Source of the DNA: Pseudoalteromonas sp. T1lg75
GTDB lineage: Bacteria; Pseudomonadota; Gammaproteobacteria; Enterobacterales; Alteromonadaceae
Assembly (NCBI RefSeq): GCF_002964705.1
Contig: NZ_PQCD01000049.1
Location: forward strand, 244,282-308,281
Reading direction: 5' to 3'
Length of the DNA stretch: 64,000 bases
Shown here piece after piece: positions 55,802 to 64,000 of this stretch. The position numbers and the translations under genes were made by a program. The first letter of the stretch is position 1. Every line of letters starts with the position of its first letter. The notes beneath the pieces are model-generated. The model had not been told where the DNA came from. It worked only from the letters and a program-made list of their open reading frames with translations, and ran no database searches.

Positions 55802-56425
55802 TTATTCTGCGTCGCTTTCAGCAGCTTCTTCTGAATCTTCAGCAGCAGCACCTTTAGGAGCAACAACAGTCACAACCGCTTGGTCGTGGTCAGCACCTTT
55901 AGCTAGCTCTACAGAAGTTACACCTGAAGGAAGAGCAATGTCAGATAGGTGTAGTGAATCACCTACTGCTAGTTTCGCTACGTCTACTTCGATGAACTCA
56001 GGAAGTACTTTAGGAAGACACGTGATTTCGATCTCAGTTAGCTGGTGAACAACAGTTGCACCTTTCTTCGTTACTACTTCTTCGTTGATGAAGTGAACAG
56101 GAACGTTAGTGTGGATCTTAGAGTTAGCGTCAACGCGTTGGAAGTCTAAGTGAGTGATCTTAGGCTTGAACGGGTGACGTTGAACGTCTTTAAGGATCGC
56201 TTCAACTGACTCACCGCCGATGTTTAGCGTAAGGATGTGAGTGTAGAAACCTTCGTGTGCTTGCGCTTGAATGATTTTGTTGTGATCAAGCGTTAGTGAC
56301 ACAGCTTCTTTGTCCGCGCCGTAAAGGATTGCAGGAACTTTATCTGCACGACGTAGGCGGCGGCTCGCACCAGTACCTAGCTCAGCACGTACTTCTGCAT
56401 CAAATGTATAAGAAATGTTAGACAT
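55802..56425 (-). CDS. rplY: 50S ribosomal protein L25, long CTC form
   Basis: 207 residues: an N-terminal L25/TL5 5S rRNA-binding domain (1-95) plus a C-terminal beta domain and an acidic Ala/Glu tail, the long form compared with the 94-residue E. coli L25. The ATG at 56425 has GGAG upstream; a TTG four codons earlier spans that site. Leucine codons in the portions I read are mostly CTA, as in the peroxiredoxin gene. Confidence 0.95.
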   Translation of the reverse strand: MSNISYTFDAEVRAELGTGASRRLRRADKVPAILYGADKEAVSLTLDHNKIIQAQAHEGFYTHILTLNIGGESVEAILKDVQRHPFKPKITHLDFQRVDANSKIHTNVPVHFINEEVVTKKGATVVHQLTEIEITCLPKVLPEFIEVDVAKLAVGDSLHLSDIALPSGVTSVELAKGADHDQAVVTVVAPKGAAAEDSEEAAESDAE

Positions 56426-56568
56426 GGATGTCTCCAAAAAATTTTAGTTTAAAGTTTTAAGACCTTCGCGACCAAAAGTCTTAGCCGATTGATGGCCGTT
56501 TAACCAACCACCAATCAAAAAAGGCGCGCTATAGTACCACCGCACCTTGATAAAATAAACAAGGGATA

Positions 56569-56622
56569 TAAAAAAACACCGCGTTTTCCTGAGCAATGGC
56601 CCTGAAAGATTGCGGTGTTTTT
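56569..56622 (-). terminator. prs terminator
   Basis: On the minus strand, AAAACACCGC and GCGGTGTTTT pair across a 29-nt loop and are followed by a T run. It separates prs from rplY. Confidence 0.75.
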
Positions 56623-56670
56623 CAACAGGCTGGGAGAAAGACTCCCAACTCTGGCAGGATATGTTCGTGC

Positions 56671-57618
56671 TTAGTGCTCGAACATCGCCGAGATTGACTC
56701 TTCGTTGCTGATACGGCGAATGGTTTCGGCCATCATATCGGCAAGGGTCAATACCTTGATATTGTCCAGCGCTTTTAGCTCGTCAGACAGAGGGATTGAA
56801 TCAGTTACAATCACTTCATCGATCACTGAGTTGCGCAGGTTTTCTGCTGCTTTACCAGATAGAACCGGGTGAGTGGCGTAAGCAAATACGCGCTTGGCAC
56901 CATGTTCTTTTAGGGCTTCAGCTGCTTTACATAGTGTGCCGCCGGTGTCGATCATGTCGTCAACGATGATACAGTCACGACCTTTAACATCACCGATGAT
57001 GTGCATCACTTGCGATACGTTCGCTTGTGGGCGACGCTTGTCGATGATTGCTAGATCTTTGTCATCAAGCAGTTTAGCAATAGCACGGGCACGCACTACA
57101 CCACCGATATCAGGAGAGACTACGACTACGTCGTCGAAGTCACGCTGCTTCATGTCTTCGATTAGTACCGGGCTACCGAATACGTTGTCTACTGGCACAT
57201 CGAAGAAGCCTTGAATTTGCTCGGCGTGCAGGTCAACGGTCAATACGCGGTCAACACCTACGCTTGATAGGAAGTCGGCAACAACCTTGGCCGTGATTGG
57301 TACACGGGCCGAACGTACGCGACGGTCTTGGCGAGCATAGCCGAAATAAGGAATAACGGCGGTGATACGACCTGCCGAAGCACGGCGCAGCGCATCAACC
57401 ATAACGATCAATTCCATCAAGTTGTCGTTAGTTGGCGCACAGGTAGACTGGATAATAAAAACGTCCGATCCACGGACGTTCTCATTAATAGACACACTGA
57501 TTTCACCGTCGCTAAAACGACCAACCTCGGCATCGCCTAGTTCGATATATAAACGTTTTGCAACTTTTTGAGCAAGTTCAGGCGTTGCATTACCAGCAAA
57601 GAGCTTCATGTCTGGCAC
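56671..57618 (-). CDS. prs: Ribose-phosphate pyrophosphokinase
   Basis: Makes PRPP from ribose 5-phosphate and ATP. 316 residues from the GTG at 57618 (reading [16 protein letters not shown], as in E. coli, with GAGGA 8 nt upstream). The RRVRSAR catalytic flexible loop region, [11 protein letters not shown] and the PRPP loop [10 protein letters not shown] are present. Confidence 0.96.
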   Translation of the reverse strand: MPDMKLFAGNATPELAQKVAKRLYIELGDAEVGRFSDGEISVSINENVRGSDVFIIQSTCAPTNDNLMELIVMVDALRRASAGRITAVIPYFGYARQDRRVRSARVPITAKVVADFLSSVGVDRVLTVDLHAEQIQGFFDVPVDNVFGSPVLIEDMKQRDFDDVVVVSPDIGGVVRARAIAKLLDDKDLAIIDKRRPQANVSQVMHIIGDVKGRDCIIVDDMIDTGGTLCKAAEALKEHGAKRVFAYATHPVLSGKAAENLRNSVIDEVIVTDSIPLSDELKALDNIKVLTLADMMAETIRRISNEESISAMFEH

Positions 57619-57741
57619 GGTAGGGGTCCTCGGGCACTGAAATTTGGGACTAACTTGTAAGTTGAGCATATCGACTGTGATGACAAACCAAGGTTTGCAA
57701 GGGCACAGAATAATGCCTGGTTACAGGCTAACTTAAACACT

Positions 57742-58599
57742 TTACTTCACTAAACCAAGTGCCATATGAGCGGGCGACTTGTTTAGGTTTTTGGCAACAA
57801 AGCCATGCCATTTTTCAGGCAGCTTTTCTAGAGCATCGCGTGCGGCGTGTTCGTTTTCGAACTCGGCAAAGCAACATGCTCCAGTGCCAGTCATTTTCGA
57901 CGGGGCGTATTTTAACAACCAGAGCAGTGTTTTTTCAACCTCGCCGTACAGCTTTTTGACCAGCGGCTCACAGTCGTTACGCAGTTCGGCCGCTTGCCAC
58001 TGCTCGGGAAGTTTCTCACTGTCACGTGTTAGGTCGGGGTGAGTGAAAACCTCGGCGGTACTGATATGCACTTGAGGGTGAACCACTAAATACCAGCGTT
58101 CAGGTAGCTCCACGGTTTGTAACTGCTCACCTATGCCGCGGGCCAAGGCGCTGTGGCCGTGGATAAACACCGGCACATCGGCGCCCAGCGAGACCCCAAG
58201 ATCAGCCAGTTCTTTCAAGTTAAGGCGTCGTTGCCACATACAGTTGAGCGTCATCAATGTGGTGGCCGCATCGGATGAGCCGCCGCCGACCCCGCCGCCC
58301 ATGGGCAGCACCTTGTCTATGCTGATGTCGACGCCACAGGTGGCATAGCCAGATTCTTCATAGCGCTGCTGGAGCATGTGTGCGGCGCGGTAGATAAGGT
58401 TATCGGCATTGGCAACGCCGGGCAGAGGGGCGAATACTATTTCCTGGTCCTGGCGTTGACTAAAGTGCAGAGTGTCGCCGTAATCGAGAAAGGTAAACAG
58501 GGTTTCCAGTTCATGATAGCCATCGTCGCGGCGCCCGGTGATATGTAAAAAAAGGTTGAGCTTTGCCGGGGCAATCACGCTCAAAGTTTGGGAATTCAT
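57742..58599 (-). CDS. ispE: 4-diphosphocytidyl-2-C-methyl-D-erythritol kinase
   Basis: 285 residues of the GHMP kinase fold; PAKLNLFLHITG at the N-terminus and the ATP loop PMGGGVGGGSSDAATT. MEP-pathway step. The ATG at 58599 forms an ATGA overlap with lolB; an ATG four codons earlier is also possible but makes an unusually long N-terminus. Confidence 0.94.
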   Translation of the reverse strand: MNSQTLSVIAPAKLNLFLHITGRRDDGYHELETLFTFLDYGDTLHFSQRQDQEIVFAPLPGVANADNLIYRAAHMLQQRYEESGYATCGVDISIDKVLPMGGGVGGGSSDAATTLMTLNCMWQRRLNLKELADLGVSLGADVPVFIHGHSALARGIGEQLQTVELPERWYLVVHPQVHISTAEVFTHPDLTRDSEKLPEQWQAAELRNDCEPLVKKLYGEVEKTLLWLLKYAPSKMTGTGACCFAEFENEHAARDALEKLPEKWHGFVAKNLNKSPAHMALGLVK

Positions 58600-59180
58600 T
58601 GCACTTGCCATTGGTTAATTAAAAGTTTTACCCGTAGTGAATCATGGCTCAGGGTGATGCGCGTGGGGAGCCAAACGCCCTTGATGGGCTCGTATTGGTC
58701 ATAGCGAATTTGCCAGCGACGCTGGTCTGGGCTTAGCCAATGGGCGCTGCGCACGCGCTCGAGCTCATCCATATCGGCATCGCTTTCGAGTTGTCCGAGC
58801 AACCAGGTATGAGGCTCGCTTAGGGGCAACAGCCAGCCGCTAAGGCGATAAACCAATTGCTGCGCATTCTGATCCCGATAATGTTCATCATCGACTTCCA
58901 GGTGTACCTGTTCACCTTGTTTTTGCAAACGCAGCACATTGGTGCCGATAAAGGTGTTGAGGTCGAGCTCATAATCGCCATTTTGCTGCTGCCAAACGAA
59001 GTTGGCCGACTGGCGTTTTTGTGGCGAAATAAAAGCCATTTTTCCCTCGGCACTAAAATGAGAGATGGTCGCAAGCTGCTGGCGCCAGTCGTCATCGGGG
59101 GTAGTGGATTTTGGGATTTGTTGAGCACAGCCGGTGATAAACAAAAAAAACACCAGCAAAATCAATCGAAAGTTAATCAA
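58596..59180 (-). CDS. lolB: Outer-membrane lipoprotein receptor LolB
   Basis: 194 residues with lipobox FITGC (C18) and the LolA/LolB half-barrel (FSAEGKMAFISPQKRQSANFVWQQ). It inserts lipoproteins in the outer membrane. Divergent from hemA, the conserved arrangement. Confidence 0.95.
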   Translation of the reverse strand: MINFRLILLVFFLFITGCAQQIPKSTTPDDDWRQQLATISHFSAEGKMAFISPQKRQSANFVWQQQNGDYELDLNTFIGTNVLRLQKQGEQVHLEVDDEHYRDQNAQQLVYRLSGWLLPLSEPHTWLLGQLESDADMDELERVRSAHWLSPDQRRWQIRYDQYEPIKGVWLPTRITLSHDSLRVKLLINQWQVQ

Positions 59181-59397
59181 ATGTCTTTCCTGCCTTTTCT
59201 TATTCGCTTGATTTTCGTAAAATTATTCGCTTGTAGCAGGTTTTGACCAATATTAATTGCAAGCGATTTGCATTTAGCGTCGAAGAAAGCGTTTACCGTC
59301 ATCGTAAAAATCTATTTGCCGGTGAAGCGCTTGTGTGCGCTAATTTATCAATGAGTAAGTATTTAATCAAATTGGTTGTTAAGCAATAGTTGTCACC

Positions 59398-60654
59398 ATG
59401 ACCATAGTCGCACTGGGTATTAATCACAAAACGGCCTCCGTTGATTTACGAGAGAAAGTCGCCTTTTCGGCGGAGCAGTTAGATCGTGCACTACAGCAAC
59501 TCACCATGCAGGATGAATTTGCTGAGTCCGTGATTGTTTCGACCTGTAACCGCACCGAGATTTATTGTTCACTTGAAAGTGGGACACCCGAGCAAGTGTT
59601 GCAGTGGCTGGCCGAATTCCATCACCTCGATATCGAGGAACTGGCCGAGAATGTTTACAGTTATGACCACAACGACGCCATTTATCATTTGATGAAGGTG
59701 GCTTGTGGTCTCGACTCCTTGGTGCTGGGTGAGCCACAAATTCTTGGGCAAATAAAGCAGGCTTATGCCAGCGCCAAGAAAAATGGCGGCGTAGGGGTGC
59801 TGTTCGAGCGCTTATTCCAGCGCACCTTCTCGGTGGCTAAGCAGGTGCGTACCGAGACCAATATTGGCGCCAGTGCGGTTTCCGTTGCCTATGCGGCGGT
59901 GAATCTGGCCAAGCATATCTACGGTCAACTCAATAACACCAGCGTCTTGCTTATCGGTGCCGGTGAAACGATTGAGCTCGTGGCGCGTCATATTCATCAG
60001 CACTCACCCAAGTCCATGACGGTGGCCAACCGAACCCTGGACCGTGCCCGTAACTTGGCGGATGAGTTTGCCGCCGGCGTGATTTCTTTGGCGCAGTTGC
60101 CCGAGCAACTGGCCAAGGCGGATATTGTTATTAGCTCCACCGCCAGTACCTTACCCATCATCGGTAAGGGAGTGGTTGAGCAAGCGCTGCGAACCCGTAA
60201 AAACAAACCTATGCTCTTTATCGATATCGCCGTGCCGCGGGATATCGAAAGCCAGGTGGCAGAGCTCGACAATGCTTATCTTTATTCCGTTGATGATTTA
60301 CAAGCCATAGTCAGCGAAAACATGGCGACGCGAGAGCAGGCGGCCCAGCAGGCCCAGGGTATTATCGCCACTAAGGTGGATGAATTCGCCAGTTGGCTGA
60401 AATCCCTTGGTTCGGTGGATATGATCCGCGATTACCGCAACGAGGTAACGCAAACTAAAGAACAATTATTAGAGCGGGCGTTAAGCCAGCTTGCCAGTGG
60501 CAAAGAGCCGGATAAGGTGATGGTTGAGCTGGCCAATAAATTGACCAATCGTTTGATGCACGCCCCCACGAAGGCGATTAAAGACGCTGCCGAGAAAGGC
60601 GAGCTGGGGCAGTTGGCACAAATGAAGAAGATGTTAGGAATTAACCAGGAATAA
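59398..60654 (+). CDS. hemA: Glutamyl-tRNA reductase
   Basis: 418 residues; catalytic C50 in STCNRTE, the NADPH-binding [12 protein letters not shown] and a C-terminal dimerisation domain. First step of C5 tetrapyrrole synthesis. It ends 7 bp before prfA. No clear regulatory site is seen in the 217-bp spacer to lolB. Confidence 0.96.
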   Translation: MTIVALGINHKTASVDLREKVAFSAEQLDRALQQLTMQDEFAESVIVSTCNRTEIYCSLESGTPEQVLQWLAEFHHLDIEELAENVYSYDHNDAIYHLMKVACGLDSLVLGEPQILGQIKQAYASAKKNGGVGVLFERLFQRTFSVAKQVRTETNIGASAVSVAYAAVNLAKHIYGQLNNTSVLLIGAGETIELVARHIHQHSPKSMTVANRTLDRARNLADEFAAGVISLAQLPEQLAKADIVISSTASTLPIIGKGVVEQALRTRKNKPMLFIDIAVPRDIESQVAELDNAYLYSVDDLQAIVSENMATREQAAQQAQGIIATKVDEFASWLKSLGSVDMIRDYRNEVTQTKEQLLERALSQLASGKEPDKVMVELANKLTNRLMHAPTKAIKDAAEKGELGQLAQMKKMLGINQE

Positions 60655-60661
60655 CAAACAG

Positions 60662-61747
60662 ATGAAAGAGTCCGTATACCGTAAGTTAGAATCCTTAGTG
60701 GAACGCTATGAAGAAGTGCAGGCGTTGCTCAGTGATCCCGAAGTGATCGGCAATCAGGATCGTTTCCGCGCTTTATCTAAAGAGTATTCGGAGCTCGAAG
60801 AAGTAGCAAAAACCTTCACCGCTTACCAACAAGCGCAGGAAGATGTTGCCACCGCAGAAGAAATGCTGAAAGACTCAGACCCGGATATGCGCGAGATGGC
60901 GCAGGAAGAGTATAAAGAAGCCAAGGGCCAAATCGAATCACTTGAGGACGACCTTCAGGTGCTGATGCTGCCGAAGGATCCAAAGGATAACAACAACGTG
61001 TTCCTTGAAGTACGTGCCGGTACCGGTGGTGATGAAGCGGCAATTTTCGCCGGTGATTTATTCCGTATGTACAGCCGCTACGCCGAGTCGCAAAAATGGC
61101 AGGTTGAAGTGGTGAGCGCCAATGAAGGTGAGCACGGCGGCTACAAAGAAGTGATCGCCAACATCAAGGGTGACGGCGTATACGGTAAGCTTAAGTTTGA
61201 ATCCGGTGCCCACCGTGTGCAACGCGTGCCGGAAACCGAATCGCAAGGCCGAGTGCATACCTCTGCCTGTACCGTGGCCGTGATGCCGGAAATTCCAGAG
61301 GCGGAAGCCATCGAAATCAACCCGGCGGATATTAAGGTTGATACCTTCCGTGCATCGGGTGCCGGTGGTCAGCACGTTAACAAAACCGACTCGGCCATTC
61401 GTATTACTCACTTGCCAACCGGCGTAGTGGTGGAGTGCCAGGACGAACGTTCACAGCACAAAAACCGCGCCAAAGCCATGTCTGTACTGGCCGCTCGTTT
61501 GGAGCAGGCTGAAACAGAAAAGCGTCAAGCCGAAGAAGCCAGCCAGCGTCGTAACCTGGTAGGTAGCGGTGACCGCTCCGAGCGTATTCGTACCTATAAC
61601 TACCCGCAGGGTCGTATCACCGACCATCGTATTAACCTGACCTTGTACCGCCTTAACGAAATCGTTGCCGGCGAACTGGGCGCGGTTATCGACCCACTCC
61701 TTCTTGAGCATCAGGCCGACCTGCTTGCAGCGATGGGAGAGGAGTAA
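60662..61747 (+). CDS. prfA: Peptide chain release factor 1
   Basis: 361 residues, the RF1 that reads UAA and UAG. The GGQ catalytic motif is in [14 protein letters not shown]; the codon-recognition domain lies in the central region. The operon order hemA-prfA-prmC is conserved. Confidence 0.97.
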   Translation: MKESVYRKLESLVERYEEVQALLSDPEVIGNQDRFRALSKEYSELEEVAKTFTAYQQAQEDVATAEEMLKDSDPDMREMAQEEYKEAKGQIESLEDDLQVLMLPKDPKDNNNVFLEVRAGTGGDEAAIFAGDLFRMYSRYAESQKWQVEVVSANEGEHGGYKEVIANIKGDGVYGKLKFESGAHRVQRVPETESQGRVHTSACTVAVMPEIPEAEAIEINPADIKVDTFRASGAGGQHVNKTDSAIRITHLPTGVVVECQDERSQHKNRAKAMSVLAARLEQAETEKRQAEEASQRRNLVGSGDRSERIRTYNYPQGRITDHRINLTLYRLNEIVAGELGAVIDPLLLEHQADLLAAMGEE

Positions 61748-61748
61748 G

Positions 61749-62603
61749 TTGGCATTGCCATCCATTGATGATGCCTTGTCGAGGGCCACACAGCGCCTTC
61801 AAGCCCTGAGCGACTCGCCTAAACTTGACGCTCAGGTGCTGATGTTGCATGTCTTGCAACAGCCTCGCAGTTATCTCTTTGCCTGGGGCGACCGCCAGCT
61901 CAGTGAGCAACAATATGATGATTTTATACAGCTGCTGGAAAAACGCTGCGCTGGTCATCCCGTTGCTCACCTTACCGGAATACGGGAGTTTTGGTCGCTG
62001 CCCATCATGGTGAACAACAGCACTCTGATCCCTCGCCCCGACACCGAAACTCTGGTTGAGCTGGCCCTGGCATTACCCTTGCAGGATAACGCTAAAGTGC
62101 TGGATCTTGGCACCGGCACCGGGGCCATAGCTCTGGCGCTGGCCTCGGAGCGCCCAAACTGGCAGATTGATGCCGTCGATGCCAGTCAGGATGCCGTGGC
62201 ATTAGCACTGAGAAACAAGCAAAATCTTGAGCTGAGCAATGTGCATGTGATGCACAGCGACTGGTTTAGTGCCCTCGAAGATGGTACATATGATTTAATT
62301 GTCAGCAATCCGCCCTATATCGATGCGGCGGACCCCCATTTGCAGCAAGGCGATGTGCGCTTCGAACCACTCAGTGCCTTGGTTGCCGCGCAGCAGGGAT
62401 TGGCCGACATAGCGCATATTATTATTCATGCGAAGGCGTTTTTAGCGCGACCCGGTGTATTGATGTTTGAACACGGTTACGAACAAGGCGCCGCGGTGCG
62501 TCAATTATTCATAGACCATGGCTACATAGATGCTCGCACCGAGCGCGATTTAGGTGACAATGATCGTATTACCCTGGCCAAGTTGGTGCTTGGGTGTGCG
62601 TAG
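61749..62603 (+). CDS. prmC: Release factor glutamine methyltransferase PrmC
   Basis: 284 residues from the TTG at 61749, just after the prfA stop, with GGAG 4-5 nt upstream; longer versions would run into prfA. SAM motif LDLGTGTGAIALAL (about 118-131) and NPPY (187-190). It methylates the Gln of the RF1/RF2 GGQ motif, so it acts on the product of the gene before it. Confidence 0.94.
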   Translation: MALPSIDDALSRATQRLQALSDSPKLDAQVLMLHVLQQPRSYLFAWGDRQLSEQQYDDFIQLLEKRCAGHPVAHLTGIREFWSLPIMVNNSTLIPRPDTETLVELALALPLQDNAKVLDLGTGTGAIALALASERPNWQIDAVDASQDAVALALRNKQNLELSNVHVMHSDWFSALEDGTYDLIVSNPPYIDAADPHLQQGDVRFEPLSALVAAQQGLADIAHIIIHAKAFLARPGVLMFEHGYEQGAAVRQLFIDHGYIDARTERDLGDNDRITLAKLVLGCA

Positions 62604-62648
62604 AATAAAGATAGAATAACAACAAAGGCATAAGACCTAAGGAAGAAC

Positions 62649-63020
62649 ATGGATTATATCGCCCTCAAACATACCCATGTGTTATTTGTGGTGCTCAGTG
62701 TAGTGCTTTTTTACACCCGCGCCTTTTCGCGCCTTGGCAGTGGTAAAATTGCCGCGAATAAGGGGGTGTTTATCACCAGTCATGTAGTCGACACCCTGTT
62801 ACTATTAAGTGCAGTGGCGCTGTTGATTGTGGCTAGCCTCAACCCGCTTACCGTGCCCTGGTTATGGCAAAAAATCATTCTGGTTGTGGCCTATATTGTG
62901 ATTGGCTTTAAGCTACTTAAAGCGCAAAGCAAAGGGCAAAAGCTGCTGTGGTTAGGTGTAAACACCGCGGTACTGTTGGCTATTGGCTATCTGGCGGGCA
63001 GCAAGTCGGCGTTTTTTTAG
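62649..63020 (+). CDS. sirB2: SirB2 family membrane protein
   Basis: A 123-residue inner-membrane protein with four spans and the SirB signature (KHTHVLFVVLSVVLFYTRAFSRLG, then SHVVDTLLLLSAVALL). Role unknown; conserved between prmC and sirB1. Confidence 0.9.
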   Translation: MDYIALKHTHVLFVVLSVVLFYTRAFSRLGSGKIAANKGVFITSHVVDTLLLLSAVALLIVASLNPLTVPWLWQKIILVVAYIVIGFKLLKAQSKGQKLLWLGVNTAVLLAIGYLAGSKSAFF

Positions 63021-63114
63021 CGCCCCTGACGGCGCTAGCGCAGTGAAATTGGTATCTTAGGGCGATCCTAGGTAAACTAGTGGCCAATTTATTGCCTGTG
63101 AGATATCCCTATCT

Positions 63115-63915
63115 ATGTCTGATGTTTGGTTAGATGACCAATTTGATTTAGAGCACAGCTACAGTGTTAGCGCCATAAACCGTTGCATTGCCGCCGAATC
63201 ACGCTGGCAGGCCCAGGCTCAGTCCGAGCAAGCCTATACGCAATTGCAGCAACTAGAGCAGCAAGCGCAAGAGATAGTTGTGCGCCATGAAGATGATAAA
63301 CACCAGGCCCTGAACGAAGTGGTCGATAGTTTTTATAGCGAGTGGGGCTTTAGCGGCACTCAGCAAAACGTGCCCGAGTATCGCCTCAATAGCGTGTATT
63401 TCACCTTGCTTTATCGTACCGGAAACAGCCTGGCGCTGGGCATTATTTTGCACGGTATTTTAGAGGATGCCGGCTTTAGTGCGGATCTGGTCTTGGTTGA
63501 TCAAAGCGTGATGGTGCAGGTGCACTTTAGCGATCAGGAGCATTACCTGATCGAGCCTGCCTCGGGCCAGCAAATGTGGCATCTGCAGCCGGAAAACGCC
63601 GAGCCAGAGCAAAGCCCCGAGCTGCTTATCGACGAAGAAATTTATAAGTTGTATCTGGCCCATCAAAAGTGGGCATTTATTGCCGCCGAGCGTTTTGGCA
63701 GCGCCTTTGCCTGTGCCGAGCTGCTGTTGGAGCTGATGGGAGATGACCCTTACGAGCGTCGCGACCGTGGTTATTTACTCAATCAGATTAATCGCCCGGA
63801 GCTGGCCAAAGAAGACCTTCGTTTCTTTGTCGAAGAATGTCCAGACGACCCTGGCATTGAGATAGTGCGCCATCAAATTGATGAGCTCGACAACAATAAC
63901 AACACACTACATTAG
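63115..63915 (+). CDS. sirB1: SirB1 family protein (transglutaminase-like core plus TPR)
   Basis: 266 residues with a transglutaminase-like region (about 60-170; NSVYFTLLYRTGNSLALGIILHGILEDAGF) in which the usual catalytic Cys is absent, followed by a TPR-like helical repeat (DPYERRDRGYLLNQINRPELAKEDLRFFVEECPDD). Role unknown; in E. coli-type genomes kdsA follows, probably just beyond this window. Confidence 0.9.
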   Translation: MSDVWLDDQFDLEHSYSVSAINRCIAAESRWQAQAQSEQAYTQLQQLEQQAQEIVVRHEDDKHQALNEVVDSFYSEWGFSGTQQNVPEYRLNSVYFTLLYRTGNSLALGIILHGILEDAGFSADLVLVDQSVMVQVHFSDQEHYLIEPASGQQMWHLQPENAEPEQSPELLIDEEIYKLYLAHQKWAFIAAERFGSAFACAELLLELMGDDPYERRDRGYLLNQINRPELAKEDLRFFVEECPDDPGIEIVRHQIDELDNNNNTLH

Positions 63916-64000
63916 GGTCTGTTTATCTTTGCGGTTTACTTTATGTTCAATCTAAACGCATTCTGATGAATATAATCACTGATTTATGTGGTTAAATTCA

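Overview
The window is a stretch of chromosome from a gammaproteobacterium, most likely a marine member of the Alteromonadales (Shewanella/Alteromonas-like). This rests on gene content and order only: fadR next to dsbB, the complete leuS-to-lipA cell-envelope/lipoylation cluster, miaB-ybeZ-ybeY-corC-lnt, a metT-like tRNA operon beside ubiF, ychF-pth-rplY-prs-ispE-lolB back to back with hemA-prfA-prmC-sirB2-sirB1, a GlyGly-CTERM surface protein, DASH cryptochrome and a DUF4382 lipoprotein. I cannot name a species.

Layout. 0-6.3 kb: yciH; a STAS protein and a fused response regulator/PP2C phosphatase/anti-sigma kinase that look like a CrsA-CrsR (HsbA-HsbR) partner switch; a GAF protein; an aromatic aminotransferase; SOS-controlled yebG with a clear LexA box; a ComEA-like protein; dsbB. 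6.3-9.8 kb: an A+T-rich inserted segment with one large secreted GlyGly-CTERM protein, bracketed by two copies of a 91-bp sequence that belongs to the fadR upstream region. 9.8-18.8 kb: fadR with a probable FadR operator, a 2-Cys peroxiredoxin, deaD, grxA, a TlpA-kelch-PpiC operon, ibpA under a sigma-32-like promoter and a ROSE-type RNA thermometer, a MITE-like repeat, a frameshifted NYN nuclease and a 2OG-Fe(II) oxygenase. 18.8-21.5 kb: a tightly overlapping three-gene operon for a secreted P1-nuclease/phospholipase C-fold protein, a periplasmic parvulin-like protein and a membrane-anchored coiled-coil protein. This is the best candidate here for an undescribed system. 21.6-27.6 kb: two different photolyase-family genes, a PLP decarboxylase, a DUF4382 lipoprotein and a possible PilZ-like protein.

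27.7-40.5 kb: one long leftward gene cluster, leuS-lptE-holA-nadD-rsfS-rlmH-mrdA-mrdB-rlpA-dacA-ybeD-lipB-lipA, joining LPS export, rod-shape peptidoglycan synthesis, ribosome silencing and lipoate attachment. 40.6-45.5 kb, rightward: ybeL, a Lon-like protease with an overlapping FKBP isomerase, and a periplasmic M20 amidohydrolase. 45.5-51 kb, leftward: lnt, corC, ybeY, ybeZ and a frameshifted miaB, with ubiF divergent from it.

52.5-53.9 kb: a leftward operon of eleven tRNAs (five Leu-UAG, four Gln-UUG, two Met-CAU) plus two degenerate tRNA-Leu fragments, driven by one strong promoter with a G+C-rich discriminator. The expanded tRNAs match the CTA/CAA codon preference of the highly expressed peroxiredoxin gene in the same window. 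54-64 kb: housekeeping genes ychF, pth, rplY, prs, ispE, lolB (leftward) and hemA, prfA, prmC, sirB2, sirB1 (rightward). I see no insertion-sequence transposase, prophage, CRISPR array or rRNA.
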